NCBI GenBank assembly: GCA_964450435.1
Contig: CAYVCX010000008.1
Location: 1 to 64,000, forward strand
DNA length: 64,000 nt
DNA from: SKLM01 sp964450435
GTDB lineage: Bacteria; Chloroflexota; Anaerolineae; B4-G1
Direction: 5' to 3'
The notes under the pieces are model-generated. The model saw only the letters and a list, made by a program, of their open reading frames with translations. It did not search any database and was not told the origin of the DNA. Of this stretch, positions 62,672 through 64,000 are shown in pieces; the first letter of the stretch is position 1, and the number at the start of each line of letters is the position of its first letter. The translations under genes were made by a program, and so were the position numbers.

Positions 62672-63943
62672 TCAAAGATCTGATTGCCCCATATGCAACG
62701 TCTCTGGGACGGTCGTTAGCAGAGGAATCCTGATGAACAAGTCCACCACCAGCGGAACCAGGAACACATATCCCGGGCCCAGCCTCTCCCATATCAACCC
62801 GGCCAGGATAGGAGCAGGGATCGTGATCAGCCCTCGAAAGAGACCTTGCAGGCCACTCCATTTGCCCATCTCCTCCACCGAGACGAGCTCTAACGCCATG
62901 GCTCCGCTGACGCCGGAGTTGATGTAGTAGAACGTCCACAGCGCGCCTGCCAGGATCAACGTCACCGAGCTGAAAGAGAAGATCAGCAGCAAGTGGGACA
63001 CGTACCACAGGGGAGTCAGAAGGTAGATCACCTTCTTCCGCCCAATCCGGTCCGCCAGGCGGCCCAGGGGGACGCCGAATACCAGTCGCGTGAGGATGGT
63101 CGCCGTTGCCATGGCGCCAAGCACGTACTGATTCGCTCCCTTTACCTCGTGGGCGAACACCTGAAGGAACGGGAGGGACATAGCAATAGGGAGCGACGTA
63201 AGAGAGGAGATGACGACCCACTTCCTCAAAGGGCTGCTGCCCGCGAGGAGTTGCTTGATCCCGCTGATCAGACCGGGAGTGACCCCTGCGGCGGGCGTGC
63301 TTTTGATGTCGCTCAGCCGGGTCGCCACGAGGAGGAAGACGAGCGCATAGCCGGCGAAACGCATCGCATACAGGGGTCGGATCCCCTCGAGCGTCACGCC
63401 TCCAAAGGCTGTCACCACCGGGGCCGCGAGCAGCGGGGCCATCATCGAGAGCACAGAGCGGAACGCTGCGCACAGGTTCTGTGCAGTCGCGCGATCCTCG
63501 TTCGCCACGGAGTCGACGCTGATGACGCTGCAGCCTGTCCCCGTGAGCCGCACCGCGATTGCGTAGAGAATCATCGCACACACGATGGCGTGCCAGCCTG
63601 GCGCCACGGCGTAGATCAGCGCCACGCCAGCCAGCAATCCCGTTCCCAGCACGTAGAAGCGCTTGAAGCCGTGCCGGTCGACGAGCCACCCCACCGGTAC
63701 GGCGATGAGGGCAGCGACCCCGTTGCCGATGCTGTTTACCGTCCCCAGCTCGACCGACCCCGCTCCGAGCGCCACCGTGTAGATGGAATCGTATGGGGCC
63801 GTCAGGTTGTACAGGAACTCGTTCACCGCGGCGCGTGTGACCCCAACCCGGTAGTTGTGCTTCTGCCGGTTGATGAACCCAGTGACGCGTCCAACCGATT
63901 TGGCGATTGTGCTTGCCGCAGCCCAGTCCTTCGCCTCTTCCAC
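62672..63943 (-). CDS. Major facilitator superfamily transporter
   Basis: The 423-residue protein has about twelve hydrophobic segments. The MFS loop motif after helix 2 is GWLVDRHGFKRFYVLG and the matching one after helix 8 is GRLADRIGRKKVIYLL. A cytoplasmic N-terminus of about 45 residues precedes helix 1. The start is GTG with an AGGAAG site. Substrate is unknown. It lies 224 bases upstream of hdrA on the same strand, with a hairpin between, so it may or may not share a transcript. Confidence 0.85.
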   Translation of the reverse strand: MEEAKDWAAASTIAKSVGRVTGFINRQKHNYRVGVTRAAVNEFLYNLTAPYDSIYTVALGAGSVELGTVNSIGNGVAALIAVPVGWLVDRHGFKRFYVLGTGLLAGVALIYAVAPGWHAIVCAMILYAIAVRLTGTGCSVISVDSVANEDRATAQNLCAAFRSVLSMMAPLLAAPVVTAFGGVTLEGIRPLYAMRFAGYALVFLLVATRLSDIKSTPAAGVTPGLISGIKQLLAGSSPLRKWVVISSLTSLPIAMSLPFLQVFAHEVKGANQYVLGAMATATILTRLVFGVPLGRLADRIGRKKVIYLLTPLWYVSHLLLIFSFSSVTLILAGALWTFYYINSGVSGAMALELVSVEEMGKWSGLQGLFRGLITIPAPILAGLIWERLGPGYVFLVPLVVDLFIRIPLLTTVPETLHMGQSDL

Positions 63944-64000
63944 GCTTCCTGTCTCTATAGATATCTCTTCGCCTGCGGCTCACTCACCGGCAAGCTTCCG

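Noticed and set aside
62610..63983. 457-residue minus-strand frame overlapping the MFS gene
   Set aside because: Off-frame with the transporter; low-complexity Arg/Gly/His composition and no membrane pattern.

Overview
The window looks like a chromosomal segment of a moderately GC-rich anaerobic or microaerophilic bacterium, most likely a Chloroflexota member of the Anaerolineae type. This is inferred from gene style, not from a marker phylogeny: membrane glycosyltransferases with beta-sandwich-like tails, a DUF3048 lipoprotein with a long Thr/Pro linker, an ammonia-free 2-oxoacid:ferredoxin oxidoreductase set, SelB, and a large Hdr-type flavin/iron-sulfur cluster.

Region 1 (1-15.6 kb, + strand) is an envelope glycan block. 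It holds a partial gene, five large GT-C type membrane glycosyltransferases, mostly joined by 4-base start/stop overlaps, and an O-antigen ligase-like protein. About a dozen copies of one C-terminal domain recur in these proteins. Region 2 (16-31 kb) is mixed housekeeping: site-2 protease, HD protein, TyrA-like protein, GT4 glycosyltransferase, a Wzm-type permease with no ATPase beside it, PriA, a coiled-coil protein coupled to SelB, RarA, the AmmeMemoRadiSam B and A proteins, and a DUF3048 lipoprotein. A diverged DNA-methylase-like protein follows at 31.3-33.6 kb.

Region 3 (33.9-44.7 kb, + strand) is metabolic. A strong promoter with a roughly 400-base leader precedes a four-subunit 2-oxoacid:ferredoxin oxidoreductase (order delta, alpha, beta, gamma). 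Next comes a Fur-feoA-feoB-yibE/F-feoC iron block whose promoter carries a Fur-box-like site, then an alanine dehydrogenase-like/CoA-transferase pair. Region 4 (44.7-47.8 kb, - strand) is RimO, a RodZ-like protein, ribosomal protein L9, tRNA-Leu(UAA) and tRNA-Cys(GCA).

Region 5 (47.8-53.3 kb, - strand) is a decayed zone. It has palindromes and a promoter with no gene I can name, a UspA remnant, a radical SAM protein, a HisC-like aminotransferase, a frameshifted ATP-NAD kinase and a CBS-ACT remnant. Region 6 (53.3-64 kb, - strand) is the most interesting part. It runs from an MFS transporter into a compact cluster of a double-length HdrA, MvhD, two FrhB/FdhB-like iron-sulfur proteins, a second MvhD, thioredoxin reductase, an HdrC-like protein, a ferredoxin, an OsmC-like protein and an FmdB-like zinc ribbon. 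It has no HdrB and no catalytic hydrogenase or formate dehydrogenase subunit. It reads as an electron-transfer (possibly bifurcating) module with unknown partners.
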